From Candidatus Moraniibacteriota bacterium (lineage in GTDB: Bacteria > Patescibacteriota > Minisyncoccia > Moranbacterales > UBA1568), in the NCBI GenBank assembly GCA_018499985.2, contig JAHBAT020000022.1, forward strand, positions 1-32,287: a stretch of DNA of 32,287 bases, in the 5' to 3' direction. The position numbers and the translations under genes are program-made. The notes below the pieces were generated by a model. That model had not been told where the DNA came from, made no database searches, and saw only the letters and a program-made list of their open reading frames with translations. Shown piece by piece: positions 1 through 6,655 of this stretch (its first letter is position 1; the number at the start of each line of letters is the position of its first letter).

Positions 1-25
1 GGCGTCAGATGTGTATAAGAGACAG
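1..25 (+). other. Residual Nextera sequencing adapter at contig end
   Basis: Bases 7-25 read AGATGTGTATAAGAGACAG, the 19-bp Tn5 mosaic end used in Nextera libraries. The preceding GCGTC also matches the read-1 adapter. This is a library artefact, not genome sequence, and it marks the left contig edge. Confidence 0.96.
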
Positions 26-148
26 AAATTACTACTTGCCCCGTACAATACTGAAGATTATACCGTCTAAAATAAGTTACAACGTAAGACGAAGTCGACA
101 GAAAATAAAATCTTGTGAGAAGAAAAAATGTTTTTGTGTTGTTTGGGG

Positions 149-176
149 TTGACACTTTTATTTTTTTCACTATGCA
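149..176 (+). promoter_or_regulatory. Putative sigma70-type promoter of the lysine-rich peptide gene
   Basis: TTGACA (149-154), a 16-bp spacer and TATGCA (171-176). A second -10-like TATAAT lies at 193-198 without a good -35. The leader to the ATG at 331 would be about 150 nt, AT-rich, with no other gene visible between base 26 and 330. Confidence 0.55.
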
Positions 177-330
177 TTTACAAAAAACAATGTATAATAA
201 ATGTACAGAGAAAATTTTCTCCGTCACATACAAATAAAAATAAATTTGTAGTGTAAAACTAAAATTCACTTGAATTTTTTTTCATAAACTTATGAAATCA
301 AAAACGAGTTACTGGAAGGAGGTGAGCACT

Positions 331-516
331 ATGGCAGTAGCAAAAAAGAAGACCGCCAAGAAAGCAACCAAGAAGGTAGCTAAGAAGGCAGTAAAGAAGG
401 CTGTAAAAAAAGCAGTAAAGAAGACTGTAAAAAAGGCAACCAAAAAGGTAGCTAAAAAAGCAGTAAAGAAGACTGTAAAAAAGGCCGCTAAGAAGGTAGC
501 AAAGAAGCGCAAATAG
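331..516 (+). CDS. Histone H1-like Lys/Ala-rich DNA-binding peptide
   Basis: The 61-residue product is almost wholly made of AKK/VKK repeats (units such as KKAVKKAVKK and KKVAKK), ending in KKRK. This resembles bacterial histone H1-like (Hc1/AlgP-type) tails that bind nucleic acid through charge. The start at 331 is preferred over the ATG at 292 because a near-perfect Shine-Dalgarno AAGGAGGTG (316-324) sits 6 nt upstream; this is one of the strongest SD sites in the window. A symmetric terminator follows. The composition could serve nucleoid compaction or RNA binding, which the sequence alone cannot separate. The N-terminus of uS9 at 21134 has the same style of repeat. The antisense frames here are low-complexity shadows. 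Confidence 0.8.
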   Translation: MAVAKKKTAKKATKKVAKKAVKKAVKKAVKKTVKKATKKVAKKAVKKTVKKAAKKVAKKRK

Positions 517-546
517 TTTCGAGCTAACCACTTATGGTTAATCAAC

Positions 547-574
547 AAAAAATCCCTACATGTAGGGATTTTTT
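547..574. terminator. Bidirectional intrinsic terminator between convergent genes
   Basis: A perfect palindrome, AATCCCTACATGTAGGGATT, flanked by A-run and T-run. It can end both the rightward lysine-rich gene and the leftward prfA-prmC transcript, which stops at 593. Confidence 0.85.
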
Positions 575-592
575 GTTTGTCTAAGAGTCTTT

Positions 593-1450
593 TTAGGATG
601 AAGAAAACTTGATAAAACGCTCTCTTCCAGCGAGGTCTTGGATGACGGTAGTGACCATAGGGGAAAAGACAGAAAGAAGCTCGCTTAGTGTATTGGTTTG
701 GCTTGGATCTATCTCAAGAAAGAGAGAAAAGTTGGTAAGTTTTTTTTCTTGTATTTCAGTGATAAGTCTCCGGTAGTGATCGAGTCCATCATGGCCACTT
801 TCGAGCGCTATCCGTGGTTCAAAGTTTTGGACATCTGGCTCGGTTTCCTCATACATCTTTGTCGGTACATAGGGAAGATTGGCGATGATGCAAATATTTT
901 TTTCTTGAGGCAGAATAATATTTTTAAGTAAATCACTTTCTTGAAAGACAACAGAAGTATTATTGAGAAGCTTTTGATTTTCTTTGGCTACCATCAATGC
1001 ATTAGGGGAGATATCGGTACCAATATACAAAAAATCTTTTTGCAGAGACATTTCTTCTGCGAGCGTAAGAATAATAGCACCACTACCGGTACCAATATCA
1101 AATACGGCAGCAGGGGATGAAAAAGTTTTTAGATGTCCAAGTACTTCTTCTATCAACACCTCTGTCTCGGGTCGAGGAATAAGTGTAGCGGGCGTGACCC
1201 GGAAGTCTCGACCATAAAATTCTTTGTGGCCAATGAGATAGGCTACTGGTTCATGATTCTTTCTTCGTTCGATGAGATCTTTTAGAGCCACTTCTTCTTC
1301 AGAAGTGAGGTCGTGTTCAGGATGAGCCAGAAGAAAGACTTTGGGTTTGCTGGTTACATGCGAAAGGAGTACAAAAAAATCCTCAAGTGCGATAGCAGAA
1401 GTAGCTACTTGAGGATGAGTATATATTTTTTGGATTGCGCCTATGGTCAT
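593..1450 (-). CDS. prmC: PrmC/HemK release-factor glutamine N5-methyltransferase
   Basis: Methylates the Gln of the GGQ motif in peptide chain release factors using S-adenosylmethionine, raising termination efficiency. The product is 285 aa when started at the ATG at 1450. It shows the SAM-binding motif I FDIGTGSGA, a following acidic GTDIS, and the catalytic-loop motif as NLPY in ANLPYVP; the family standard is NPPY, so the first proline is replaced by leucine. The N-terminal helical domain that binds the release factor is present. The start at 1450 falls next to the prfA stop (1452-1454), so the two genes are translationally tight and form a termination operon. The longer frame to 1540 would overlap prfA and is not needed. 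Confidence 0.92.
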   Translation of the reverse strand: MTIGAIQKIYTHPQVATSAIALEDFFVLLSHVTSKPKVFLLAHPEHDLTSEEEVALKDLIERRKNHEPVAYLIGHKEFYGRDFRVTPATLIPRPETEVLIEEVLGHLKTFSSPAAVFDIGTGSGAIILTLAEEMSLQKDFLYIGTDISPNALMVAKENQKLLNNTSVVFQESDLLKNIILPQEKNICIIANLPYVPTKMYEETEPDVQNFEPRIALESGHDGLDHYRRLITEIQEKKLTNFSLFLEIDPSQTNTLSELLSVFSPMVTTVIQDLAGRERFIKFSSS

Positions 1451-1451
1451 G

Positions 1452-2546
1452 TTATTCGCGACCGTTAGCTTGCTGGTCGAGTTTACGACGGATATCTTCA
1501 TCTTCGAGAGCTGCCAAGATGTGCCCAAATTTACCACCAAGAATTTCTTCGAGATTGCTCCAGGACTCCTTGATGCGGTGATCAGTGACGCGATCTTGAG
1601 GGTAGTTGTAGGTGCGGATTTTTTCGCTACGGTCTCCAGTGCCTATCTGGCTACGACGAGCATCGCCCACTTCTTTGTTTTGACGGTCAATTTCTTGCTG
1701 AAAAAGACGAGAACGGAGCACTTTCATGGCGCGTTCACGGTTTTTGATTTGAGATTTTTCATCCTGACAACTGACTACTAACCCAGAAGGAAGGTGAGTG
1801 ATACGGACAGCACTGTACGTCGTGTTGACGGACTGCCCACCAGGACCAGACGAACAAAAGGTATCGATACGAAGATCGCTTGGATTGATAGTTACTTCCA
1901 CTTCTTCGATTTGCGGAAGGACAGCCACAGTAGCAGTAGAGGTGTGGATACGGCCAGCTTTTTCGGTCTCAGGTACACGTTGTACACGGTGGACGCCAGA
2001 TTCATACTTCATTTGTTGGTAGACAGAGACCATAGCATTGCCACGATTGATTTCAAAAGTAGCTTCTTTGAAGCCGCCCACGGCAGTCAGGCTTGAGTTT
2101 AGGAGCTCTACGCGCCAACCCATAGTTTCGGCGTAGTGGGTGTACATACGGTAGAGCTCGGCAGCAAACAAGCTTGATTCATCACCACCAGCACCTGCTC
2201 GAATTTCCACGATAATATCCTTACTGTCGTAGGGATCTTTCGGGAGAAGGAGCTTTTTGAGCTCTGCCTCGAGGTTTTCTTTTTCGGCAGCATGGGAGAG
2301 GTTTTCTTCGATAGCAAGGCCTTTGAGTTCTTCGTCAGCTTCAGAATCATTCAAGATTTCGGCATTTTGAGCCATGCTTTTTTCGAGATAGCGAAAGCGA
2401 TTGACCGGCACCATAATAGTGTCGAGCTCAGTTTTTTTGCGTCCCAAATCAGCCAGTTTCTTGGGATCAGATCCAAGACTCGGGTCGTTTAGGGCTTCGG
2501 TAACAGAAGCAAACTCTTTTTCGATGTCTACAAGGAAGTCGTACAT
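1452..2546 (-). CDS. prfA: Peptide chain release factor 1
   Basis: Recognises UAA and UAG in the ribosomal A site and triggers peptidyl-tRNA hydrolysis. The 364-aa length is usual for RF1. The GGQ motif is at residues 236-238 ([12 protein letters not shown]). The codon-reading tripeptide is P-E-T at 192-194, the PxT form of RF1 rather than SPF of RF2, so this is RF1. It is cotranscribed with prmC, the enzyme expected to methylate Gln238. There is no SD; a TATAAT box ends 6 nt before the ATG, so the mRNA is probably leaderless. Confidence 0.97.
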   Translation of the reverse strand: MYDFLVDIEKEFASVTEALNDPSLGSDPKKLADLGRKKTELDTIMVPVNRFRYLEKSMAQNAEILNDSEADEELKGLAIEENLSHAAEKENLEAELKKLLLPKDPYDSKDIIVEIRAGAGGDESSLFAAELYRMYTHYAETMGWRVELLNSSLTAVGGFKEATFEINRGNAMVSVYQQMKYESGVHRVQRVPETEKAGRIHTSTATVAVLPQIEEVEVTINPSDLRIDTFCSSGPGGQSVNTTYSAVRITHLPSGLVVSCQDEKSQIKNRERAMKVLRSRLFQQEIDRQNKEVGDARRSQIGTGDRSEKIRTYNYPQDRVTDHRIKESWSNLEEILGGKFGHILAALEDEDIRRKLDQQANGRE

Positions 2547-2552
2547 ACAGTT

Positions 2553-2558
2553 ATTATA
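2553..2558 (-). promoter_or_regulatory. -10 box giving a leaderless prfA transcript
   Basis: On the minus strand TATAAT lies exactly 6 nt before the prfA ATG, so transcription should begin at or next to the start codon. A convincing -35 is not visible. Confidence 0.6.
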
Positions 2559-2580
2559 CTAGAAAAATAGGTAAGTATTT

Positions 2581-2608
2581 AAGAAAAAGCCGACCAGGGG
2601 AGGTCGGC
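2581..2608 (-). terminator. Intrinsic terminator of rpmE
   Basis: Read leftward, GCCGACC, a short loop and GGTCGGC are followed by a T-rich run (A-rich 2581-2588 on the plus strand). It separates rpmE from prfA. Confidence 0.8.
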
Positions 2609-2672
2609 GGGTATTTCTTGGTAATGGAAAGAGTCTAGCAAAAAAGGAATACCAAAAATACCAGAGAGTAAG

Positions 2673-2981
2673 CTAGGCTTCTTTGGTGGTTTTCTTGGCA
2701 GGAGCAGCCGTGCCAGAGGCAGGTAAACTTTTTTCAGCCTTTTTCTTCTTGCTATCAGCTAATTGCTTCTGAGTATCACTTACCTTAGCAGTGAGGCGCT
2801 TGAAGCGATCTACACGGCCACCAGCATCAATAAACTTCTTCTTACCAGTGTAAAAAGGGTGACAGCTAGAGCAGATTTCTGTGTTCATCTTTTCGATGGT
2901 AGAGCCAGTAGTAAGTACTGCTCCACAAACACAGGTAACGGTAGCTTCTTTGTGATATGTTGGGTGAATTCCTTGTTTCAT
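2673..2981 (-). CDS. rpmE: 50S ribosomal protein bL31, zinc-binding form, with basic tail
   Basis: Large-subunit protein at the subunit bridge. The N-terminus [17 protein letters not shown] is typical of bL31. The C+ zinc ligands are visible as CVCG and [11 protein letters not shown]. The ATG at 2981 is chosen because family members begin MK.GIHP; the frame extends 11 codons upstream without homology. The 102-aa product has a Lys/Ala-rich C-terminal extension after the conserved core (KKKKAEK..., ending KKTTKEA), a feature shared with several ribosomal proteins here. It is a monocistronic leftward unit with its own promoter, divergent from rpsB. Confidence 0.95.
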   Translation of the reverse strand: MKQGIHPTYHKEATVTCVCGAVLTTGSTIEKMNTEICSSCHPFYTGKKKFIDAGGRVDRFKRLTAKVSDTQKQLADSKKKKAEKSLPASGTAAPAKKTTKEA

Positions 2982-3004
2982 AGGGTTTGAGAAATGTAAG
3001 TAGG

Positions 3005-3033
3005 AGTGTAACACGGACTTTCTAAATTGACAA
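3005..3033 (-). promoter_or_regulatory. rpmE promoter, overlapping the rpsB promoter
   Basis: Leftward TTGTCA (complement of 3028-3033), a 17-bp spacer and TACACT (complement of 3005-3010). The predicted leader is about 22 nt. Its -35 shares five base pairs with the divergent rpsB -35. Confidence 0.75.
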
Positions 3034-3054
3034 GAGCACGGAATCTGCTATACT
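3027..3054 (+). promoter_or_regulatory. rpsB-tsf promoter
   Basis: TTGACA (3027-3032), a 16-bp spacer and TATACT (3049-3054). The predicted start of transcription is near 3061, giving a leader of about 160 nt before rpsB. Confidence 0.85.
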
Positions 3055-3060
3055 TGGTCC

Positions 3061-3221
3061 TGTATTTCGCTTTTACTGTAAATGCCTTAACGGCCAGATA
3101 AAAGCTTTGAAATCAGACATATTTTTTGTGGCCGACTCCTTCCTGATACCAGGCTTCTGGTATTTGGAGTCATCAATCCAAAAAATAGGTGGTGGTCTAA
3201 CTCACATTAAGGAAATTCATT
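3061..3221 (+). promoter_or_regulatory. Structured 5' leader of rpsB
   Basis: CGGCC (3091-3095) can pair with GGCCG (3130-3134). Next to it is a nested hairpin with GACTCC (3134-3139)/GGAGTC (3166-3171) outside and ATACCAG/CTGGTAT inside. Autoregulatory leaders in front of rpsB are known in other bacteria, but I cannot match this one to a described class. Confidence 0.5.
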
Positions 3222-4022
3222 ATGAATGAAGAACCGAAAGGAGCTGTAGCTTCTCCTTTAACCACAGCTACAGAAAAGGGTCATTATTTTGGCTCATTTG
3301 ATTTTGCTGGGCACGAGTTGACTCTTGAGGGTCTTCTCAAAGCAGGTGTACACTTTGGTCACCTAAAGTCACGTCGTCATCCGCAGATGGATCAGTATAT
3401 TTTTACTACCCGTAAGAATATCAACATCCTTGATCTTGCTCAGACTGAAAGCAAGCTTACAGAAGCTTGTGATATCTTGAGCGGAGTAGTAAAGGCTGGT
3501 AAGCCAGTACTTTTTGTTGGTATGAAGAAACAGACCCACGATACGATTACTTCTATTGCCAAGACTCTAGAAGAATCATTTGTGATTGACCGTTGGTTGG
3601 GAGGTACCCTTACTAACTGGGGGCAAATTCGTGGTCGCGCAAAGTATCTAAAGGAAATGCTTGAGATGCAGGCTGCTGGTGAATTCAAGAAGTACACCAA
3701 GTTTGAACAAGCTAAGAAGAATGAAGAAATTGAGCGCTTGATCAAAAAGGTAGGCGGTATTCAGGATATGACTGAAATGCCAGGTGTTATTGTGATTGCT
3801 GACGTAAAGGAAGCTGAGCTCGTGATTCATGAGGCTCGTCGTATGAATATTCCGCTTATCGGAATTGTGGATACCAATACCAATCCAAGTCAGATTGACT
3901 ATCCAATTCCTGCTAATGATGATGCTGTATCATCACTTCGTTATATTTTCGGAACTCTTGGTAAAGCAGCTTTGGCTGCTAAGAAGGCTCGTCAGGATGC
4001 CAAAGAAGGCAAGGCAGCGTAA
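3222..4022 (+). CDS. rpsB: 30S ribosomal protein uS2
   Basis: Small-subunit protein bound late near the platform. The 266-aa product has the diagnostic segments GVHFGHLKSRRHPQM, YIFTTRKNINILDL, WLGGTLTNW and the C-terminal IPLIGIVDTNTNPSQIDYPI. Relative to typical uS2 (about 235-250 aa) it carries an N-terminal extension of about 30 residues before the core, starting MNEEPKGAV, and a short Lys/Ala C-terminus. The ATG at 3222 has only a weak AAGGA upstream. It is the first gene of the classic rpsB-tsf pair, with tsf 24 nt downstream. The N-terminal extension could be an over-long call, but no clear alternative ATG precedes the core. Confidence 0.97.
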   Translation: MNEEPKGAVASPLTTATEKGHYFGSFDFAGHELTLEGLLKAGVHFGHLKSRRHPQMDQYIFTTRKNINILDLAQTESKLTEACDILSGVVKAGKPVLFVGMKKQTHDTITSIAKTLEESFVIDRWLGGTLTNWGQIRGRAKYLKEMLEMQAAGEFKKYTKFEQAKKNEEIERLIKKVGGIQDMTEMPGVIVIADVKEAELVIHEARRMNIPLIGIVDTNTNPSQIDYPIPANDDAVSSLRYIFGTLGKAALAAKKARQDAKEGKAA

Positions 4023-4046
4023 ATTAAATCGTCAAAATCAAAACAT

Positions 4047-4628
4047 ATGAGTCAAATGGAATTGATTAAGTCTCTTCGTGAGCAAACAGGTGCTGGTATC
4101 GTGGATGTCAAAAAGGCTATCGATGAAGCTAATGGCGACAAAGATAAGGCCCTTGAAATTCTTCACAAACGTGGCCAAGATAAGGCGGCTAAGAAAAGTG
4201 ATCGTGATACACATGAAGGTATCGTGGTTTCTTATGTGCACTCAAACAAGATTGGCGCCATGATTAAGCTCTACTGTGAGACTGATTTCGTAGGTCGCAA
4301 CGAAGAGTTTCTAGAGCTTGGACGTGATATTGCTATGCATGTCAGTGCCCTTGCTCCTCGCTATATTCGTGCAGAAGATATGCCACAAGAAGAAGTAGAA
4401 AAAGAAAAGGCTATTTGGAAAGAAGAGCTTCTCAAAGAAGGTAAATCTGAGGATATGCTTGAGCAGATTCTGATCGGAAAAGAAGAAAAGTTTCGCAAGG
4501 AGCATGCTCTTATGGAGCAGGCTTTTGTGAAGGATCCAAGTAAGACGGTAGGAGATGTAATTACTGAAAAGATTCATAAGATTGGAGAAAACATCCAGGT
4601 TGGAGCTTTTGTCCGCTATGAAATGTAA
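4047..4628 (+). CDS. tsf: Elongation factor Ts
   Basis: Nucleotide exchange factor that recycles EF-Tu-GDP. The product has the N-terminal UBA-like domain (LIKSLREQTGAGIVDVKKA), the TDFVGRNEEF motif that contacts EF-Tu, and a C-terminal KIGENIQVGAFVRYE. At 193 aa it is the short form, like Thermus EF-Ts, lacking the duplicated core subdomain and coiled coil of the longer E. coli protein. It follows rpsB in the same operon and has no SD before its ATG. Confidence 0.96.
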   Translation: MSQMELIKSLREQTGAGIVDVKKAIDEANGDKDKALEILHKRGQDKAAKKSDRDTHEGIVVSYVHSNKIGAMIKLYCETDFVGRNEEFLELGRDIAMHVSALAPRYIRAEDMPQEEVEKEKAIWKEELLKEGKSEDMLEQILIGKEEKFRKEHALMEQAFVKDPSKTVGDVITEKIHKIGENIQVGAFVRYEM

Positions 4629-4692
4629 GCGTTTATCCAAAAACGCACTCTAGTGTAGAATAGAAGTATTAAACATCGTCGATTAAACTCCC

Positions 4693-5496
4693 ATGCTCTA
4701 TCTGATTGTCCCACCTATTATTATTGTTCTCGCTATCATCGGACTCTTGTGGTATTTGTCACGTAAAGCCAATGATCCTTTGGTACAAGAGCGTGTCCAT
4801 GAACAGGAGGCTCGCGCCAATAAGCACTTTCTCGGTCTTCGAGAATGGAGCCTCCGCTTTTTGGAAAAATTTGCACAACGCTCAAAGAACCGTTCTTTGA
4901 GAATGCATAATGCTCTCCATAATTGGCTTCAGTCTATTCGTGAGAGTCGCAAGAAGGTGGCTGAGGAAAAGCAGTTAGTAGGGGAGGAGCAGTATGAAGA
5001 GAGTGAGGAGGATAAGATAGAATTTTTTGAGACGGTCACACCGAATCAAAGAGAAGAAATGATAGTCGACCCAATCCTAGAAGAAGTGCAACAAAAAAAT
5101 TCTTTCGCTATTCCATTTATGCGTCGTCATAAGCGTGATGGCCAAGATGATGCTCCGGCGCCAGTAGAGAAAGTGCGCATAGTGGCAGCCAAGGTGGCTA
5201 CGGATATCACAGAAAGAGAAGAGCGTCCAATGGTAAGTGCCAAGGTAGTAGTGCCTGATACACGTAAGAAGAGCAGTAAGGGAGGTTCGTCAGAAGAGGA
5301 TATGATTGGGAGAATTGCTACCAATCCAAAGGATTTTGAAGCCTACGAGGCACTTGGAGACTTCTATATGGAGTCTGGTAATATCAAGGACGCCAAGGAA
5401 TGTTATCGTCAGGTACTCAAACTCAGTCCGGTACAGAGAATGGTCAAAATCAAGATTCGTCGCTTAGAAAAGCTCTTAAGTCAGAAGGGGAACTAG
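4693..5496 (+). CDS. Membrane-anchored TPR-repeat protein
   Basis: The 267-aa product begins with a single hydrophobic helix (residues 1-20, LIVPPIIIVLAIIGLLWYL) and then a long charged, probably coiled region facing the cytoplasm. One clear tetratricopeptide-like repeat lies near the C-terminus (FEAYEALGDFYMESGNIKDA, then a second helix with YRQVLKLSP). TPRs mediate protein-protein contacts; no enzymatic motif is visible. It lies 64 nt after tsf, with a possible -10 TAGAAT near 4656, so it may have its own promoter. I cannot assign a specific role. Confidence 0.7.
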   Translation: MLYLIVPPIIIVLAIIGLLWYLSRKANDPLVQERVHEQEARANKHFLGLREWSLRFLEKFAQRSKNRSLRMHNALHNWLQSIRESRKKVAEEKQLVGEEQYEESEEDKIEFFETVTPNQREEMIVDPILEEVQQKNSFAIPFMRRHKRDGQDDAPAPVEKVRIVAAKVATDITEREERPMVSAKVVVPDTRKKSSKGGSSEEDMIGRIATNPKDFEAYEALGDFYMESGNIKDAKECYRQVLKLSPVQRMVKIKIRRLEKLLSQKGN

Positions 5497-5501
5497 TGTT
5501 C

Positions 5502-5530
5502 TTGAGGGAAAAGCAAAAGTACGATACTAT
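5502..5530 (+). promoter_or_regulatory. Promoter of tRNA-Thr(TGT)
   Basis: TTGAGG (5502-5507), a 17-bp spacer and TACTAT (5525-5530), placed 24 nt before the tRNA. Confidence 0.5.
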
Positions 5531-5554
5531 ATGAGGGTGCTTTTTTCTCAATAA

Positions 5555-5627
5555 GCCATCTTAGCTCAGTTGGTAGAGCAACGGTTTTGTAAACCGTGGG
5601 TCGTCGGTTCGAGTCCGACAGATGGCT
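5555..5627 (+). tRNA. tRNA-Thr, anticodon TGT
   Basis: A 73-nt cloverleaf. Acceptor GCCATCT pairs with AGATGGC, the D-arm contains AGCTCAGTTGGTAGAGC, the anticodon stem ACGGT/ACCGT encloses TTTGTAA (anticodon TGT), and the T-arm is GTCGG/CCGAC around TTCGAGT. CCA is not encoded. Confidence 0.95.
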
Positions 5628-5632
5628 CAATT

Positions 5633-5659
5633 AAAAACAGGTCGAGAGATCTGTTTTTT
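5633..5659 (+). terminator. Intrinsic terminator after tRNA-Thr(TGT)
   Basis: AAAACAGGTC, a GAGA loop and GATCTGTTTTTT form a hairpin with a T-tract 6 nt after the tRNA. Confidence 0.8.
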
Positions 5660-5705
5660 GTTATTCATTGTAGTATACTGTAAGTGACTAATAACCATTC
5701 ACATT

Positions 5706-6329
5706 ATGCCAAGTAAAATAATTTTAACAAGAGATACTATTCGTCAGATATGTCGATCGTATAAGAATGGTCAATCAGCACAAAATATTGCCACAGCAAA
5801 CAACCTTACTCTCAAGGTGGTATATTCTACTCTCAAAAGAGAAGGAATAGAAAGAAGGAAGCCAGTAGTATATAATAGGCAGCGTTTTGATCAGACACCA
5901 AAGAGCTATTATATTAAAGAAAAATTCTCTCCACAAGAAAAAGAGTTATTTATTGCTGGACTCATGCTGTATTACGGAGAAGGAGCAAAAACAGGCAATA
6001 CGATAGATTTTGCTAATTCTGATCCGAAACTTCTCAAAGCTTTCCTTTCTTTTTTGAGGGTTATTTGTACTATTGATGAGAGTAAACTCCGATTTTACTT
6101 GTACTGCTTTTCAGACCAAGATGCATCACAACTTATTAGCTTTTGGGGTAAATATCTTTGCGTGAGCAAAACGCAATTTACTAAGCCGTATGTTCGACCA
6201 GCTATCAGGTCTGGAAAGAGAAAGATGGTTTACGGACTCCTGCATATTCGGTATAGTGACAAGAGGCTTTTGCAAGAGGTCTTGAAAAAAGGTGAGAACC
6301 TGCTATACTCCTTGTACAACTTAAAATAA
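5706..6329 (+). CDS. HTH protein with LAGLIDADG-like motif, adjacent to intron-bearing tRNA
   Basis: A 207-aa product. The N-terminus (residues 10-50) reads as a helix-turn-helix of the resolvase/Homeodomain-like sort (TIRQICRSYKNGQSAQNIAT...). From residue 82 comes FIAGLMLYYGEG followed by DFANSDPKLLKAFLSFL, which resembles a single LAGLIDADG block (GL..YxGEG, then an F.NSDP.LL helix). One-motif LAGLIDADG proteins act as homodimers, as homing endonucleases or maturases; degenerate members can be regulators. The stop codon (6327-6329) ends 2 nt before the tRNA-Tyr gene that carries a group I intron, suggesting a functional or evolutionary link, although the ORF lies outside the intron. There is no SD; TATACT at 5674-5679 is a likely -10. 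The family call is by motif only. Confidence 0.55.
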   Translation: MPSKIILTRDTIRQICRSYKNGQSAQNIATANNLTLKVVYSTLKREGIERRKPVVYNRQRFDQTPKSYYIKEKFSPQEKELFIAGLMLYYGEGAKTGNTIDFANSDPKLLKAFLSFLRVICTIDESKLRFYLYCFSDQDASQLISFWGKYLCVSKTQFTKPYVRPAIRSGKRKMVYGLLHIRYSDKRLLQEVLKKGENLLYSLYNLK

Positions 6330-6331
6330 AT

Positions 6332-6609
6332 GGGTCGGTGGTAGAGCGGTCAATTACAACAGACTGTGAACATTGCAGCTCTAAGAAGGAATTCTTAGAT
6401 GAACTCTTGGGGATAACGGTGAAGGCTAAGTCCATAAAAAGATATGCTAATACCGTGGGAACTCGAGCATTAGGCTTGAGAGCGCCGTAGAGACTAGATA
6501 CCTGAGCACCGAGAACCGGTGAAGATATAGTCCATGCCGTATGGAAACATATGGAATTAATGAAATCTGTCGCCTTATGGCTTCGAAGGTTCGAATCCTT
6601 CCCGGCCCA
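6332..6609 (+). tRNA. tRNA-Tyr, anticodon GTA, interrupted by a group I intron
   Basis: Exons are 6332-6367 and 6563-6609 with CCA encoded at 6610-6612. Joined, they give acceptor GGGTCGG/CCGGCCC, D-arm GTAG...TTAC, anticodon stem ACAGA/TCTGT with loop CTGTAAA, a long class II variable arm (CGCC TTAT GGC), and T-arm GAAGG/CCTTC. The long variable arm and the strong similarity to bacterial tRNA-Tyr (CAGACTGTAAATCTG core) fix the identity as Tyr with anticodon GTA. Without splicing the loop would misread as GTG (His), so the intron boundary decides the isotype. The insertion is between the second and third anticodon bases (after U35). Confidence 0.9.
6368..6562 (+). ncRNA. Group I self-splicing intron in tRNA-Tyr (195 nt, no ORF)
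   Basis: The 5' exon end CTGT (6364-6367) pairs with the internal guide GCAG (6375-6378), giving P1 with the required U-G wobble at the splice site. P2 is CTAAGAA/TTCTTAG (6381-6397). P4 can form from ACGGT (6416-6420) and a downstream ACCGT. P7 pairs GACTA (6492-6496) with TAGTC (6528-6532) inside the conserved AAGATATAGTCC S-element. P8 is CACCG/CGGTG (6507-6521). The intron ends in G at 6562, the expected terminal guanosine. It is near the minimal size for a group I intron and encodes no protein. Confidence 0.88.
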
Positions 6610-6615
6610 CCAATA

Positions 6616-6653
6616 AAGTATCCTGTGCCCGTATGGGTACAGGATACTTTTAT
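6616..6653 (+). terminator. Intrinsic terminator after tRNA-Tyr
   Basis: AAGTATCCTGTGCCC and GGGTACAGGATACTT pair closely and are followed by TTATTT. Confidence 0.88.
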
Positions 6654-6655
6654 TT

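Noticed and set aside
298-548. Leftward Phe/Leu-rich frames opposite the lysine-rich peptide
   Set aside because: They are low-complexity complements of the AAG/AAA repeats, with no start signals of their own. The plus-strand frame has a strong SD.
6332-6400. tRNA-His reading (anticodon GTG) of the unspliced loop
   Set aside because: The loop CTGTGAA includes the first intron bases. With the group I boundaries the loop becomes CTGTAAA, and the long variable arm and body match tRNA-Tyr.
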